A stretch of 64,000 bases of DNA from Planctomycetota bacterium (GTDB lineage Bacteria > Planctomycetota > UBA1135 > GCA-002686595). Numbering within the stretch: the first letter of the stretch is position 1; each line of letters begins with the position of its first letter. Both the position numbers and the translations under genes were made by a program. Of this stretch, positions 15,821 through 24,607 are shown in pieces. The notes beneath the pieces were generated by a model that was not told the DNA's origin, searched no databases, and was given only the letters and a program-made list of their open reading frames with translations. The stretch is from contig JADHNZ010000004.1 in the NCBI GenBank assembly GCA_016779225.1, positions 1 through 64,000 on the forward strand, written 5' to 3'.

Positions 15821-17506
15821 CTAGTACCCGGCCGCCATGCCGTCCTTGCGGCTCTCGCTCGCCCCGACCCAGCAGCCGCTCGAGGGGTGCCGCGCGACGG
15901 CCTGGTAGCCCCCGTACACCCCCGGCGCATCCTCCACCCGGTGCCCAAGCGCACGCAGCGCGGCGCGCACCTCGGGCCCGAAGCCGGACTCGAGCGTCAC
16001 GCGCCCACCGTCGGTCATGCGCTCACCGGTCGGCTGGCTAGAGTCCAGGTGGATGATGCGTGGGGCGTCCCCGGCCTCCTGCAGGTTCATGCCGAAGTCC
16101 ACCAGGTTGGAGATGACCCAGGCGTGGGCCTGGGGCTGCGTGGCTCCTCCCATGACCCCGAACGCGAGCCAAGGCTCGCCATTCTTCTTGGCAAAGGCCG
16201 GGATGATCGTGTGGAACGGACGCTTGCCCGGCGCGTAGCTGTTCGCGCGGCCAGGGGTGAGGTCGAAGAGCTCTCCGCGATCCTGCAGCACGAAGCCCAG
16301 GCCCTTGGGGGTCACCCCCGAGCCCATGCCGCGGTAGTTGCTCTGGATCAGGCTCACCATGTTGCCCGCGGCATCGGCCGTGCACAGGTAGACCGTGTCG
16401 CCCTCCTCCAGCGAGGGGTTCCCAGGGGGGTACGAGGCTCCGGCTCGCTCCGGGTCGATCAGCGCCCGGCGCACCTCGGCGTACTCCTTCGAGATCAGCT
16501 CCTTCACCGGCACCTCCGCCATGGCTGGATCTGCGTAGAAGCGCGCGCGGTCCTCGAACGCCAGCTTCTTGGCCTCCACGAAGGCGTGCAGGTGCCGAGT
16601 GGAGCCGAAGCCCCACTCGGCGAGGGGATAGGCCTCCAGCACATTCAGCATCTGCAGCGCGGCGATGCCCTGGCCGTTGGGGGGCAGCTCGAAGATCTCG
16701 TGTCCGCGGTAGGTGGTCGAGACCGGGGCGACCCACTCCCCGCGATGGGACGCGAGGTCCTCCACGGTGAGGTAGCCGCCGAGGTCCTGCACGGCGGTTG
16801 CGATGGCCTCCGCCACGGGGCCCTCGTAGAAGGCCTCGCGTCCGCCCTCGGCGATCCGGCGCAGGGTGGCCGCGAGCTGCGGGTTGCGGAAGACCTCGCC
16901 CTCCCGTGGCGCGCTCCCGCCGGGCATGAAGACCTCGGCGAAGTTCGGGTAGTCCTTCAGCATCCGCGCGTTTCCGCGCCAGTAGTGGGCGATGGTCTGG
17001 GGGACCGGCGCGCCCTCCTCCGCGTGACCGATCGCGGGGGCCAGGACCTGCTCGAGGGGCAGGGCGCCGAAGCGTCCATGGAGCGCCAGCCAGCCATCGA
17101 CGCATCCTGGCACCGACACAGGCAGGGGACCGAAGCGCGGAAGGCGCTCGAGGCCGTGCTTCTCGCGCAGCAGCTCCAGGGTCAGGGACTGCGGTGACCG
17201 GCCGCTGCCGTTGTAGCCGTGCACCTCGCCGGTCTCCGCCTCGTAGACGATGGCGAACAGGTCACCTCCGAGGCCGCAGCCAGTGGGCTCACCGAAGCAG
17301 AGGACCGCGTTCGCGGCGATGGCGGCATCCACCGCCGAGCCTCCGGCCTTCAGGACATCGAGCGCGGCGTTGGTGGCGAGGGGGTGGCTCGTGGCGGCCA
17401 TCCCGTGCAGGGCGAGGGCCTCCGAGCGCGTGGCGAAGGGACGGCCGGCGATGCGATCCACTTGAGGCAGGGGCTGGAGTAGGGAGAGGGCCAGGAGCAG
17501 GGACAT
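15821..17506 (-). CDS. ggt: Gamma-glutamyltransferase family protein
   Basis: A 561-residue Ntn-hydrolase precursor with a hydrophobic N-terminal signal (MSLLLALSLLQPL). The self-cleavage/nucleophile site GDTVYL gives Thr371 as the catalytic residue, followed by DAAGNMVSLIQSNY as in the family. The oxyanion and substrate-binding GSGVTPKG and FGVMGGATQPQ segments are conserved. The enzyme should cleave gamma-glutamyl bonds (glutathione, gamma-glutamyl peptides) in the periplasm. It sits between the two propeller lipoprotein genes on the same strand. Confidence 0.88.
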   Translation of the reverse strand: MSLLLALSLLQPLPQVDRIAGRPFATRSEALALHGMAATSHPLATNAALDVLKAGGSAVDAAIAANAVLCFGEPTGCGLGGDLFAIVYEAETGEVHGYNGSGRSPQSLTLELLREKHGLERLPRFGPLPVSVPGCVDGWLALHGRFGALPLEQVLAPAIGHAEEGAPVPQTIAHYWRGNARMLKDYPNFAEVFMPGGSAPREGEVFRNPQLAATLRRIAEGGREAFYEGPVAEAIATAVQDLGGYLTVEDLASHRGEWVAPVSTTYRGHEIFELPPNGQGIAALQMLNVLEAYPLAEWGFGSTRHLHAFVEAKKLAFEDRARFYADPAMAEVPVKELISKEYAEVRRALIDPERAGASYPPGNPSLEEGDTVYLCTADAAGNMVSLIQSNYRGMGSGVTPKGLGFVLQDRGELFDLTPGRANSYAPGKRPFHTIIPAFAKKNGEPWLAFGVMGGATQPQAHAWVISNLVDFGMNLQEAGDAPRIIHLDSSQPTGERMTDGGRVTLESGFGPEVRAALRALGHRVEDAPGVYGGYQAVARHPSSGCWVGASESRKDGMAAGY

Positions 17507-17557
17507 GACCCGGAGCCTAGCGGATCCGGGGCAGGTCCCACTCCGGGGCTCCCGGCG

Positions 17558-19981
17558 TCACTCGAGCCCGCGCCGCACGAGGACGAACTCGGGCTGGACT
17601 CCCGTGGCGACCTGCTGGACCGGAGCGTCGAGCGCGCCCTCCTGGGGGAGGGCGAAGAGGTCAAGCCGGTCGCCCGTGGGATCCGTGACGAACAGGCGCG
17701 TGCAGCGCGGGTTCAGGGCCACCGCGCTGGCAGCATGACCGAGGTCCGTGGCGGCGGCCTCCGAGAGCGTGCGCCCCTCGGGGCCCAGCTCGAGGGACAG
17801 GAGCCGCGAGACTCCCTGCGCGTCGTCGTGTGCCAGCACGACCCCGCGAAGGCCGTTGAGGCAGGGCTCGATGGCGGACGGGCGCAGTGCGCCGGTGGCC
17901 AGGGCACCCTCGGGGAGGGGAACGAGGTGTCCGCTCGTGGCCTCCACGGCGCACGGCATCAGGAGCCGCCCGGACTCGAGCCCCACATAGGCCGTCTTGC
18001 CGTCCGCTGCGAAGCGGACCTGCGTGGGGTTGCCGGTCATCAGCGTGGAGTGAGCCTCCCACTCGAGGCTCCCGTTGGAGAACTCGAAGGTCTGGATGGT
18101 GTTCGCCGCGCTGAGGTGCACGAAGCGGCCGGTGGGGTCACAGGCAACCTCCTCGGTGCCGTCCGCCACCGGGAGCTCCTGCAGCAGCACCGGGACGCCG
18201 CCCTCGGAGGGCACCTTGAAGCACAGGACGCGGCCGGGGCTCGAGACCGTGACGAACAGGAAGCGCCCTGAGCGATCCGCAGCCATTCCCTGAGGCTGGC
18301 CGGGCAGCGCGAGGACCGCCTCCGTGGGGCCCGCCAGGCCGCCGGTCGCGTCGAGGTCCGCGGTGCTCAGGGTCCAGGCCTCGGCGTCGGCGATCCACGC
18401 GTGGCGTCCGCGCGGGTCCAGGGCGACGAAGTCGGGCCGTGCGCCGAGGGGCGTCTCCTGGCCGCCGGTGAGCAGCCCGCTGGTCGGCTCCACCGTGAAG
18501 ACCGAGATGCCCTCGGAGGACAGGTTCACCGTGTAGGCGTTGAGCGCGATCGGCTGGCGCTGAGCCACCTCGGTCAGAACGGCCATCCGGCCGAGACCGG
18601 GGCGAGTCAGCACCTGGCTGGTCGCCGTCAGGGCGCGGGTGCGCGGGTCGATGCGCACGGTGAGGAGCTCGTGCAGTCCCTCGAAGGACACATAGGCCCA
18701 GGTGCCCGAGGCGTCCATTTGGACCGTGCGGGGTGCCGTTCCGGTGGGGAGGCTGCCCGCCAGGGACAGCTCACCGCTCATCGGATCGCAGCGGTAGCTG
18801 CGCAGCTCGTTCGCCCCCTGGCAAGCGGCCAGGAGGTGCGTCCCGCGGGGGCCGAGGGCCAGGCTCGTGGGCAGCGCGCCCGTGGGAGTGCGCTTGCCCC
18901 AGGTCACGGCCGCCTGCTGCGCCATCGGGTCCCAGTCGATGCTGAACTGCTGGATCTCCGAGGTCTGGTCGAAGGTCACATAGAGGTGCCGACCGTCTTC
19001 GCTGAGGGCGAGGTCCGTGGGGCGGCGCGCGGGCGAGGTGAAGACCGCGTCACCCGCCGGGGTGAGTGCGCCGGAGTCCGCATCGATGGCGTAGAAGCGG
19101 ACCTCGAGGGAGTGGAAGTTCTGCACGCAGAGGAAGCGGCCGAGGGGATCGACCAGCACCCGGTCCGGGCTCGTGCCGGTGGCAACGGGCTCACCCAGCG
19201 GAGAGAGGGCCCCGGTCTCGCCGTCGATCGCGAAGGCCTGCAGGGCGTGGTTGGCGCGGGAGGTCACGAACGCCATCGAGCCCTCGGGGGAGAGGGTGAT
19301 CGCGTGCTCGCCCTCCAGGAACGGGTGCGTGCTCACCAGCTCGGGGAGGCCATTGACCTCGTCGATGCGGAACACGCACAGGTCGTCCTCGCTCCCCAGC
19401 GCGGCGTGGTTGGCGGAGAAGGCGAAGCGCCCGCTCGGGTGGACGACCACATCGCGCAGGGCTCCGGCCTCCATCGGGGCGTACTCCAGGCCGAGGGTCT
19501 CGAGCTGCCCCGAGCTCGGGTCGACGCGGAAGGCCGCCAGGGTGCCGTCCTCGAAGCCGCCCATCAGCAGGGAGGGGCTCTCGGTCACGCGCAGCTCGAG
19601 CACGGTGCTCGTCTCCCCGTGCTCGCTGCGTCCGGTCACCACATAGGTTCGCGCCTCCGTGGGGACGAGCGGCGTGCCCGTGAGCGTCCCCTGGACGGGG
19701 TCCAGCAGCAGGCCTTCCGGCAGCTCGGGGGCGACCTCGAACTCGGTGATGACCCCCTGCCAGGAGGCGTGGTTCGGCTCGATCGCGAGCTCGACCAAGT
19801 AGGCCGAGGCGCTCAGCTCGTACTCGAGGTCGGACGGGGCGAGGGGGTCACCACCCCCGCCGTCGTCGGCGCCCCCGCCACCGCTCCCCGTGGAGCCTCC
19901 CCCGCCTCCGCCGCCGCAGGCGGAGAGGAGAGTGAGGGAAGCGAGCGAGAGCAGGGCCAGTGAAACGGTGCGGTAGGACAC
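17558..19981 (-). CDS. Lipoprotein with lactonase-type beta-propeller
   Basis: An 807-residue lipoprotein. The chosen GTG start at 19981 gives VSYRTVSLALLSLASLTLLSAC, a clean signal peptide with lipobox LSAC followed by Gly7 and further Gly-rich linker. The frame is open for 74 more codons upstream, but that extension is Arg/Pro-rich and would bury the signal peptide. An Ig-like segment (LPEGLLLDPVQGTLTGTP) precedes repeated blades (DPxGRFL, LSEDGRHLYV). It is a paralogue of 13288-15702. A GC hairpin lies 29-45 bases upstream of the start. Confidence 0.78.
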   Translation of the reverse strand: MSYRTVSLALLSLASLTLLSACGGGGGGGSTGSGGGGADDGGGGDPLAPSDLEYELSASAYLVELAIEPNHASWQGVITEFEVAPELPEGLLLDPVQGTLTGTPLVPTEARTYVVTGRSEHGETSTVLELRVTESPSLLMGGFEDGTLAAFRVDPSSGQLETLGLEYAPMEAGALRDVVVHPSGRFAFSANHAALGSEDDLCVFRIDEVNGLPELVSTHPFLEGEHAITLSPEGSMAFVTSRANHALQAFAIDGETGALSPLGEPVATGTSPDRVLVDPLGRFLCVQNFHSLEVRFYAIDADSGALTPAGDAVFTSPARRPTDLALSEDGRHLYVTFDQTSEIQQFSIDWDPMAQQAAVTWGKRTPTGALPTSLALGPRGTHLLAACQGANELRSYRCDPMSGELSLAGSLPTGTAPRTVQMDASGTWAYVSFEGLHELLTVRIDPRTRALTATSQVLTRPGLGRMAVLTEVAQRQPIALNAYTVNLSSEGISVFTVEPTSGLLTGGQETPLGARPDFVALDPRGRHAWIADAEAWTLSTADLDATGGLAGPTEAVLALPGQPQGMAADRSGRFLFVTVSSPGRVLCFKVPSEGGVPVLLQELPVADGTEEVACDPTGRFVHLSAANTIQTFEFSNGSLEWEAHSTLMTGNPTQVRFAADGKTAYVGLESGRLLMPCAVEATSGHLVPLPEGALATGALRPSAIEPCLNGLRGVVLAHDDAQGVSRLLSLELGPEGRTLSEAAATDLGHAASAVALNPRCTRLFVTDPTGDRLDLFALPQEGALDAPVQQVATGVQPEFVLVRRGLE

Positions 19982-20009
19982 GGCGAACCTCGAGGGCTGC
20001 AGTGCGTGG

Positions 20010-20026
20010 GCGCCCTGGGGGGGCGC
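20010..20026 (-). promoter_or_regulatory. Leader hairpin upstream of lipoprotein gene
   Basis: An inverted repeat GCGCCC-N5-GGGCGC sits 29-45 bases upstream of the GTG start at 19981. Nearly the same element (GCGCCC-N4-GGGCGC) lies upstream of lgt at 23544-23559. The role is unknown. Confidence 0.3.
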
Positions 20027-20221
20027 ACACGGCGGGAAACGGTGAGTAGCGGTGAGACCCGTCCTGGGGGGGACAGGTCGAGTGCTGATCCTGTCACCGC
20101 GTGCGCTGCAGGGGAGAGCCCACCGGGCTCGACCCCGGGGATTGGCTCGAATCGAGCCACTTCGCGTCGGTCTGAGACGGCACGGCGGGAACCCGTGCCT
20201 CACTCCGAGACGAGCTCGACC

Positions 20222-21544
20222 TCAGGCGCCGGAGTGAGCCATGAGGCGCGCGGCGAGCGAACGCGCCTTCGCAACGCACTGGTCGCTGTTGTCGTAGTCG
20301 TAGCGACCGAAGCGGCCCAGGGGCAGCAGCCCTGCGCTCTCCATCCAGGCCAGGGAGGCCTCGCGACGCGCGGCGTGCCCGGGCACATAGACCACATAGG
20401 CGCGCTCCTGATCGCTGCGGTCCGTGAAGCGCACCTGATCCCTGCGGATCAGGCCCGCGCGCACCAGGCCCGCCAGGACCTCCTCCTCCAGCTCCGGCCC
20501 GGGGGGACCCTCCAGGCGCGGCCAGGTGACCTCCACCAGCAGGGAGGAGCAGCCCTCCGGGGCGTTCGCGCTGGCGTAGCCAGACATCCAGGTCACGCGG
20601 TTCGCGGGGCCCTGGTCATGGTGGGGGAGGTAGGCCCAGGATAGGTTCGGCTGCTCCGGGGTGTTGAGCGCCACGAGGAAGGTGGTCAGTCCGTTGGACT
20701 CGAGGCCCTCCATCGCCGCGGCGATCTCCGCGGGAACGCCCTCCACCATGCGGGACACCAGGTCCAGGGGGGTGGTCACCACCACCCGATCGAAGGCCTC
20801 GCCGTCCACGCTCCAGCCCTCGCCCTGGCGCCGCACGCGCTCCACGCGGGTGCCGAGGCGGATCCGGTCCGCGAGGTCCGCGGCCATCCCGTCGGTGATC
20901 GCCTGGAAGCCGCCCTTGCGCGGGTACCAGAACACGGCCTGGTGGACATAGCCCTCGGTGCGGATGCCGACCGAGGCCCGCAGGACATCCTCGATGGGGG
21001 CGTCCGGGACGCGGCCCGCGACCCAGTCGCTGGTCAGTCCCTCCAGCGGGCGCTTCCAGATCTTCTCGTTGTAGGGGTCCATGAAGTGGCGGGCGATCCC
21101 CTCGCCGAAGCGCCACCGCACCCACGATCCGAAGTCTGCCGGTGCCTCCGAGCCCGAGGCCTGCCGGGCGTGCCACGCGTGGACATAGCCCGCGACGCAC
21201 TCGAAGTTGGCCTCGGGGGGGAGGTCTCCGAGCCCGTTCTCGAACGGGTAGCGCACCCAGCGGTCCCCGAAGCGAATCGCCGTGTTGCGATCCCTGCGCT
21301 CGAAGGCCTCGGGGCCGCCTCCCGCGCGCTGCATCCAGTCGAGGACTCCCGCGTCCTTCGAGAACAGGATGTGCCCGCCGGCCACATCGTAGGTGAAGCC
21401 CTCGACGGTCTTGGACCCGCACAGCCCGCCGGCCTTCTGCGCGGCCTCGAAGAGCGTCAGGTCCCCACGGTCGAGCCCCAGCTCCACCAGGGAGCGTGCG
21501 AGGGCGAGGCCGGATACGCCGGCGCCGAGGATGGCGGTCTTCAC
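20222..21544 (-). CDS. UDP-galactopyranose mutase-like FAD-dependent oxidoreductase
   Basis: A 440-residue flavoprotein. The FAD-binding GAGVSGLALARSL is at residues 7-19. Segments WVRYPFENGLGDLP, DPYNEKIWKRPLEGL and the C-terminal GRFGRYDYDNSDQC are those of the protoporphyrinogen-oxidase/UGM-like group found near polysaccharide genes. It may isomerise or oxidise a sugar-nucleotide or related substrate; the exact substrate is unresolved. The GTG at 21544 is chosen because the FAD motif starts immediately; the upstream in-frame extension is low-complexity and overlaps the neighbouring gene's end. Confidence 0.75.
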   Translation of the reverse strand: MKTAILGAGVSGLALARSLVELGLDRGDLTLFEAAQKAGGLCGSKTVEGFTYDVAGGHILFSKDAGVLDWMQRAGGGPEAFERRDRNTAIRFGDRWVRYPFENGLGDLPPEANFECVAGYVHAWHARQASGSEAPADFGSWVRWRFGEGIARHFMDPYNEKIWKRPLEGLTSDWVAGRVPDAPIEDVLRASVGIRTEGYVHQAVFWYPRKGGFQAITDGMAADLADRIRLGTRVERVRRQGEGWSVDGEAFDRVVVTTPLDLVSRMVEGVPAEIAAAMEGLESNGLTTFLVALNTPEQPNLSWAYLPHHDQGPANRVTWMSGYASANAPEGCSSLLVEVTWPRLEGPPGPELEEEVLAGLVRAGLIRRDQVRFTDRSDQERAYVVYVPGHAARREASLAWMESAGLLPLGRFGRYDYDNSDQCVAKARSLAARLMAHSGA

Positions 21545-21623
21545 GGGGGGCCTGGGCGGACCGCCGAGGATAGGGGCCCCACGGGGCCGCACCAAGGCCC
21601 CTCCTCGTCCACAGGGCAACCGC

Positions 21624-22601
21624 TCAGCGGGTGCGCTCCAAGGCCGCACGCTGGACACCGGCCGCGGCCAGGGCCGGCCGTGCCTCCTCCAGCCACCGGC
21701 GAGCGTCCTGCACATAGCCCTTGGTCGGGGGCAGGCCAGGCTGGTGCTGGCCGAACCAGGCGTTGAACGCCTCCATGGCGGCCTCTCGGGCCTGCTTCGC
21801 GAGGCACGACCCGACAGCCACCGGGAGGCTCGACTCCTCGGCGCGCGGCCGGACCACCAGGGTCATCCTGCGCGCTCCCTCGCGGACCTCGAGGTGGGCC
21901 TCGTCGCGATCCTCCCTGCGGACGACCACCTCGGCGAAGGGCAGCTCCGCCGCCAGGAGGGCGCCATAGCGCCGCCGCCCCCCCTGCCGGTCCAGGGTCA
22001 GGTGCAGGTGCTCCTCCCCATAGCGCTCGAAGAGGGCCACGACCGTGGGGCCGACCCAGCTCCAGATCGACGCGGCCTTGTTCTGCGTGCGGGCGAAGGA
22101 GGCGTTCAGCTCACGCTCCCCGACGATGCGCACCGCGGCCTCGCGCACGCGCGCAGCCGCGCCCTCGAGGGCCGCTTGGAGCGCTCTTGTCTGGGCATCG
22201 AGGTCAGCCGCCTCCACATGGGCAGGGAGCTCCTGCGCGGCGGCATACCAGGGCTGGCCCTCGAGCAGGGCCGTGGGGGGGCGGAGCCCTTCGAGGGGAG
22301 TCCGCTCCAGGTCGCCCAGGCTGCGGACCTCGCTCCCGCTTGCGCGCAGGAATGCCAGCGCCGTGGCCTCGAGCCTCGCCCTGCCGAGCGCGGTGCCGTT
22401 GTGCACGCGTTTGGAGTCGTCCACCACGAGGCGGGCGTCTCCCCGCGCAGGGGTGCGGGTCACGGCGTCGCACAACAGGTCCCAGAGGTCCAGGGTTCCG
22501 CGAGGTGCGGCAAGGACGCTCCAGCCTATGCAGAAGGGCCCGAGCAGCGGGCCCAGCCCGGCCTCGTCGAGGCCAGCGAAGACCGTCGGGCCGGTGGTCA
22601 C
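21624..22601 (-). CDS. RNase HII-like protein with altered GRG motif
   Basis: A 325-residue protein matching RNase HII in its N-terminal FAGLDEAGLGPLLGPF, in DDSKRV (compare DSKKL), in LTLDRQGGRR carrying a further acidic residue, and in a C-terminal PTKGYVQDARRW. The acidic pair D12-E13 is present, but the GRG motif that reads the RNA-DNA junction is GLG here, and the protein is longer than usual (about 200-260). It might be a diverged RNase H or a family with another role. It overlaps the end of lgt by 4 bases. Confidence 0.6.
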   Translation of the reverse strand: MTTGPTVFAGLDEAGLGPLLGPFCIGWSVLAAPRGTLDLWDLLCDAVTRTPARGDARLVVDDSKRVHNGTALGRARLEATALAFLRASGSEVRSLGDLERTPLEGLRPPTALLEGQPWYAAAQELPAHVEAADLDAQTRALQAALEGAAARVREAAVRIVGERELNASFARTQNKAASIWSWVGPTVVALFERYGEEHLHLTLDRQGGRRRYGALLAAELPFAEVVVRREDRDEAHLEVREGARRMTLVVRPRAEESSLPVAVGSCLAKQAREAAMEAFNAWFGQHQPGLPPTKGYVQDARRWLEEARPALAAAGVQRAALERTR

Positions 22602-23521
22602 GGCGCGGTGGTCTGCGGGGCCGCGGCGGCCAGGGTCCCCGCCGCCTCCTCGCGCCGCCCGCGGTTCTTGAGCAGCAGGGTCACGCAGACCGCGAACAGC
22701 ACGGTCGAGACCAGCTGCGAGGTCGAGATGCCCTGTTCAAAGCCGGGAAGGACGCCCTCCCACCAGAGCCCGCGGATCTTGTCCCCACGAAAGGCCTCGA
22801 TGGTGAAGCGCCCGATGCTGTAGAGCGCCAGCAGGCGCAGCACGGTCTGGCCCGGGTAGGCCCGTCGCTTCAGCAGCGCCATTCCGATCAGGCCCAGCAT
22901 CACGCCGTTCGCGGTCATCCAGGGCTGCGTCGCCCACAGGACCTCGCCGGCGAGGTCGCGGGGGAAAAGGCTGTCGGGGTTCGCCTGCAGCCACTCGAGG
23001 TCGGGCACGCGCAGGGTGATCGGGAAGGGCAGGGACTCAGAACCCTCGGGCACCACGCTGCCGTGGTCGTCGCCCACGAGCAGGCAGCCCACCCGGCCCA
23101 CGGCGAGCCCGAAGAAGCCAGCGACGAACCCGATGTCGAGGGCGTGGGGGAAGTTCAGCCCGTACTTCCGCACGCACAGCCAGCCCCCGAGGATCGCCCC
23201 GAACGCGCCGCCGTACATGACGAGCCCGCCCTCCCAGACGAAGAGCATCTCGATCGGCTCCGCCAGGTAGCGCTTGCCGGTCTCGCTCTGTCGCAGGACC
23301 TCGACCAGCACATACACCGCGCGGGCTCCGCCGACGACGCCTGCCATCACCCACAGGGGCAGGGCCTGGATGCCCGGCGCGTCGCGCTCGGGGTCGTCGG
23401 ACCGCGCCAGGTACCAGCGGGTCACCAGGTGCGAGGCCAGCAGGAAGCCCAGCACCACCATCACTCCGAAGGAGCGGATGGGCAGGCCGAGGCCTGGGAT
23501 CTCGAGGAGGATCGGGTGCAT
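22598..23521 (-). CDS. lgt: Prolipoprotein diacylglyceryl transferase Lgt
   Basis: A 307-residue inner-membrane enzyme with seven or so helices that attaches diacylglycerol to the lipobox cysteine of prolipoproteins, consistent with the lipoproteins encoded nearby. Visible signatures: IPGLGLPIRSFGVMVVLGF at the N-terminus, GLVMYGGAFGAILGG (Tyr where E. coli has His103), the Lgt core GRVGCLLVGDDHG with the essential Arg, and RPGQ-like AYPGQTVLRLLALYSIGRF. It is the first gene of a coupled set (lgt, RNase HII-like, flavoprotein) and divergent from the pus10-like gene. Confidence 0.9.
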   Translation of the reverse strand: MHPILLEIPGLGLPIRSFGVMVVLGFLLASHLVTRWYLARSDDPERDAPGIQALPLWVMAGVVGGARAVYVLVEVLRQSETGKRYLAEPIEMLFVWEGGLVMYGGAFGAILGGWLCVRKYGLNFPHALDIGFVAGFFGLAVGRVGCLLVGDDHGSVVPEGSESLPFPITLRVPDLEWLQANPDSLFPRDLAGEVLWATQPWMTANGVMLGLIGMALLKRRAYPGQTVLRLLALYSIGRFTIEAFRGDKIRGLWWEGVLPGFEQGISTSQLVSTVLFAVCVTLLLKNRGRREEAAGTLAAAAPQTTAP

Positions 23522-23543
23522 GGCGGGCAGGATCGTAGCCTGC

Positions 23544-23559
23544 GCGCCCTGGGGGGCGC
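23544..23559 (-). promoter_or_regulatory. Leader hairpin upstream of lgt
   Basis: GCGCCC-TGGG-GGGCGC, 23-38 bases upstream of the lgt ATG, nearly identical to the element at 20010-20026. The same 184-bp gap also contains a perfect 10-bp palindrome CGAACGTTCG at 23648-23657, nearer the divergent pus10-like gene. Confidence 0.3.
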
Positions 23560-23706
23560 AGGCCGGAGGGGCGCTCTCCAGTGGCGTGCCCTCCTCGGCC
23601 GGCCGACGGTGGGAGGCGGCCCCCGACGCCGCTATTCTGCGCCCGCGCGAACGTTCGAGTCGTTCGGGACTCCGCCAGCGGACCCCGCCGGAACAGACAG
23701 GCAGCC

Positions 23707-24552
23707 ATGGCCAACCGCCCCCAGACCAAGGTCTTCGTCGAAGGCCGCTATCGCAAGCTCACCCGCGACCTGCCCCAGACGGTCTTCCACTGTCCGGACT
23801 GCAAGGGACATCCCCGCCGGCGCCGCGGCTGCGCCAAGTGCGAGGGGTTCGGCAAGCTGACCCGGGACTCGGTCCAGGAGCTGGTCGGCTGGGTGCTCGG
23901 CAAGGGCTTCGGCACCCGCAAGCACAAGTTCCACGGCTCCGGGCGTGAGGATGTGGATGTGCGGATGCTGGGCCGTGGGCGCCCGTTCGTCCTCGAGCTG
24001 ATCAACCCGTCCATCGCCCAGCCCGACCTCGCCGCCCTCGAGACGCTCGTCAACGAGCGCAACGCCGGCCGCCTGGAGGTCGAGGGCCTGCACTTCGCCG
24101 AGAAGGAGCGCGTGCGCGTCCTCAAGGAGGGCAAGCACGCCAAGCGCTACAGCGCACGCGTGCGCATCGACACCGGCAGCCTGGACCTCGACGCCGCCCT
24201 GGGGATCCTGGGCGAGCGCTTCACGCTCCAGCAGCAGACCCCCGAGCGCGTCGCCCACCGGCGCGCGGACAAGGTGCGCGAGCGCTGGATCGAGCTCGAG
24301 TCCGTCGAGCCCCTGGAGGACGGCCACGCGCAGGTGACGGTGCTCACCGAGCACGGCACCTATGTCAAGGAGTTCATCAGCGGAGAGGTGGGCAAGACGG
24401 CTCCCTCCCTGGGCGAGCTCCTCGGCGGCCTCGGGTGCACCTGCGAAGAGCTCGATGTCCTGGAGATCCTCCAGGAGGACGGTGCGCCCCTCGAGGAGCG
24501 GCCCGGCTGGAAGGCGCCGACGCCGTTCGGCGCGGGCCTCGACGAGAGCTGA
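23707..24552 (+). CDS. Pus10-type tRNA pseudouridine synthase, short form
   Basis: A 281-residue protein carrying the Pus10 core. GREDVDVRMLG (residues 79-89) holds the catalytic Asp, and GRPFVLELINP follows. Two CxxC knuckles (C29/C32, C42/C45) probably bind zinc. The C-terminal TVLTEHGTYVKEFISGEVGKT is typical of Pus10, which makes pseudouridine 54/55 in archaeal tRNA. Archaeal Pus10 is nearer 400 residues; the N-terminal THUMP-like accessory part is missing here. The ATG at 23707 gives a natural N-terminus. A bacterial Pus10 is unusual, since bacteria normally use TruB for position 55. Confidence 0.75.
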   Translation: MANRPQTKVFVEGRYRKLTRDLPQTVFHCPDCKGHPRRRRGCAKCEGFGKLTRDSVQELVGWVLGKGFGTRKHKFHGSGREDVDVRMLGRGRPFVLELINPSIAQPDLAALETLVNERNAGRLEVEGLHFAEKERVRVLKEGKHAKRYSARVRIDTGSLDLDAALGILGERFTLQQQTPERVAHRRADKVRERWIELESVEPLEDGHAQVTVLTEHGTYVKEFISGEVGKTAPSLGELLGGLGCTCEELDVLEILQEDGAPLEERPGWKAPTPFGAGLDES

Positions 24553-24607
24553 CGGCGCAGGCTGAAGGAGCAGCGCGTCGGGAAGGAGCCCCGGCGGCCG
24601 CGAGGCC

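Noticed and set aside
20054-20203. N-terminal extension of the propeller lipoprotein (start at 20203)
   Set aside because: It is Arg/Pro-rich and would place the signal peptide and lipobox 75 residues inside the protein; the GTG at 19981 gives a normal lipoprotein start.
23648-23657. LexA-type SOS box at the palindrome CGAACGTTCG
   Set aside because: Known LexA boxes with CGAAC/GTTCG arms have a spacer between them; here the arms abut, and the flanking genes are not DNA-repair genes.
23640-23700. tRNA-like stretch (GTTCGAGTC) near the Pus10-type gene
   Set aside because: No acceptor or anticodon stems can be built around it; the GTTCGA part belongs to the palindrome CGAACGTTCG.
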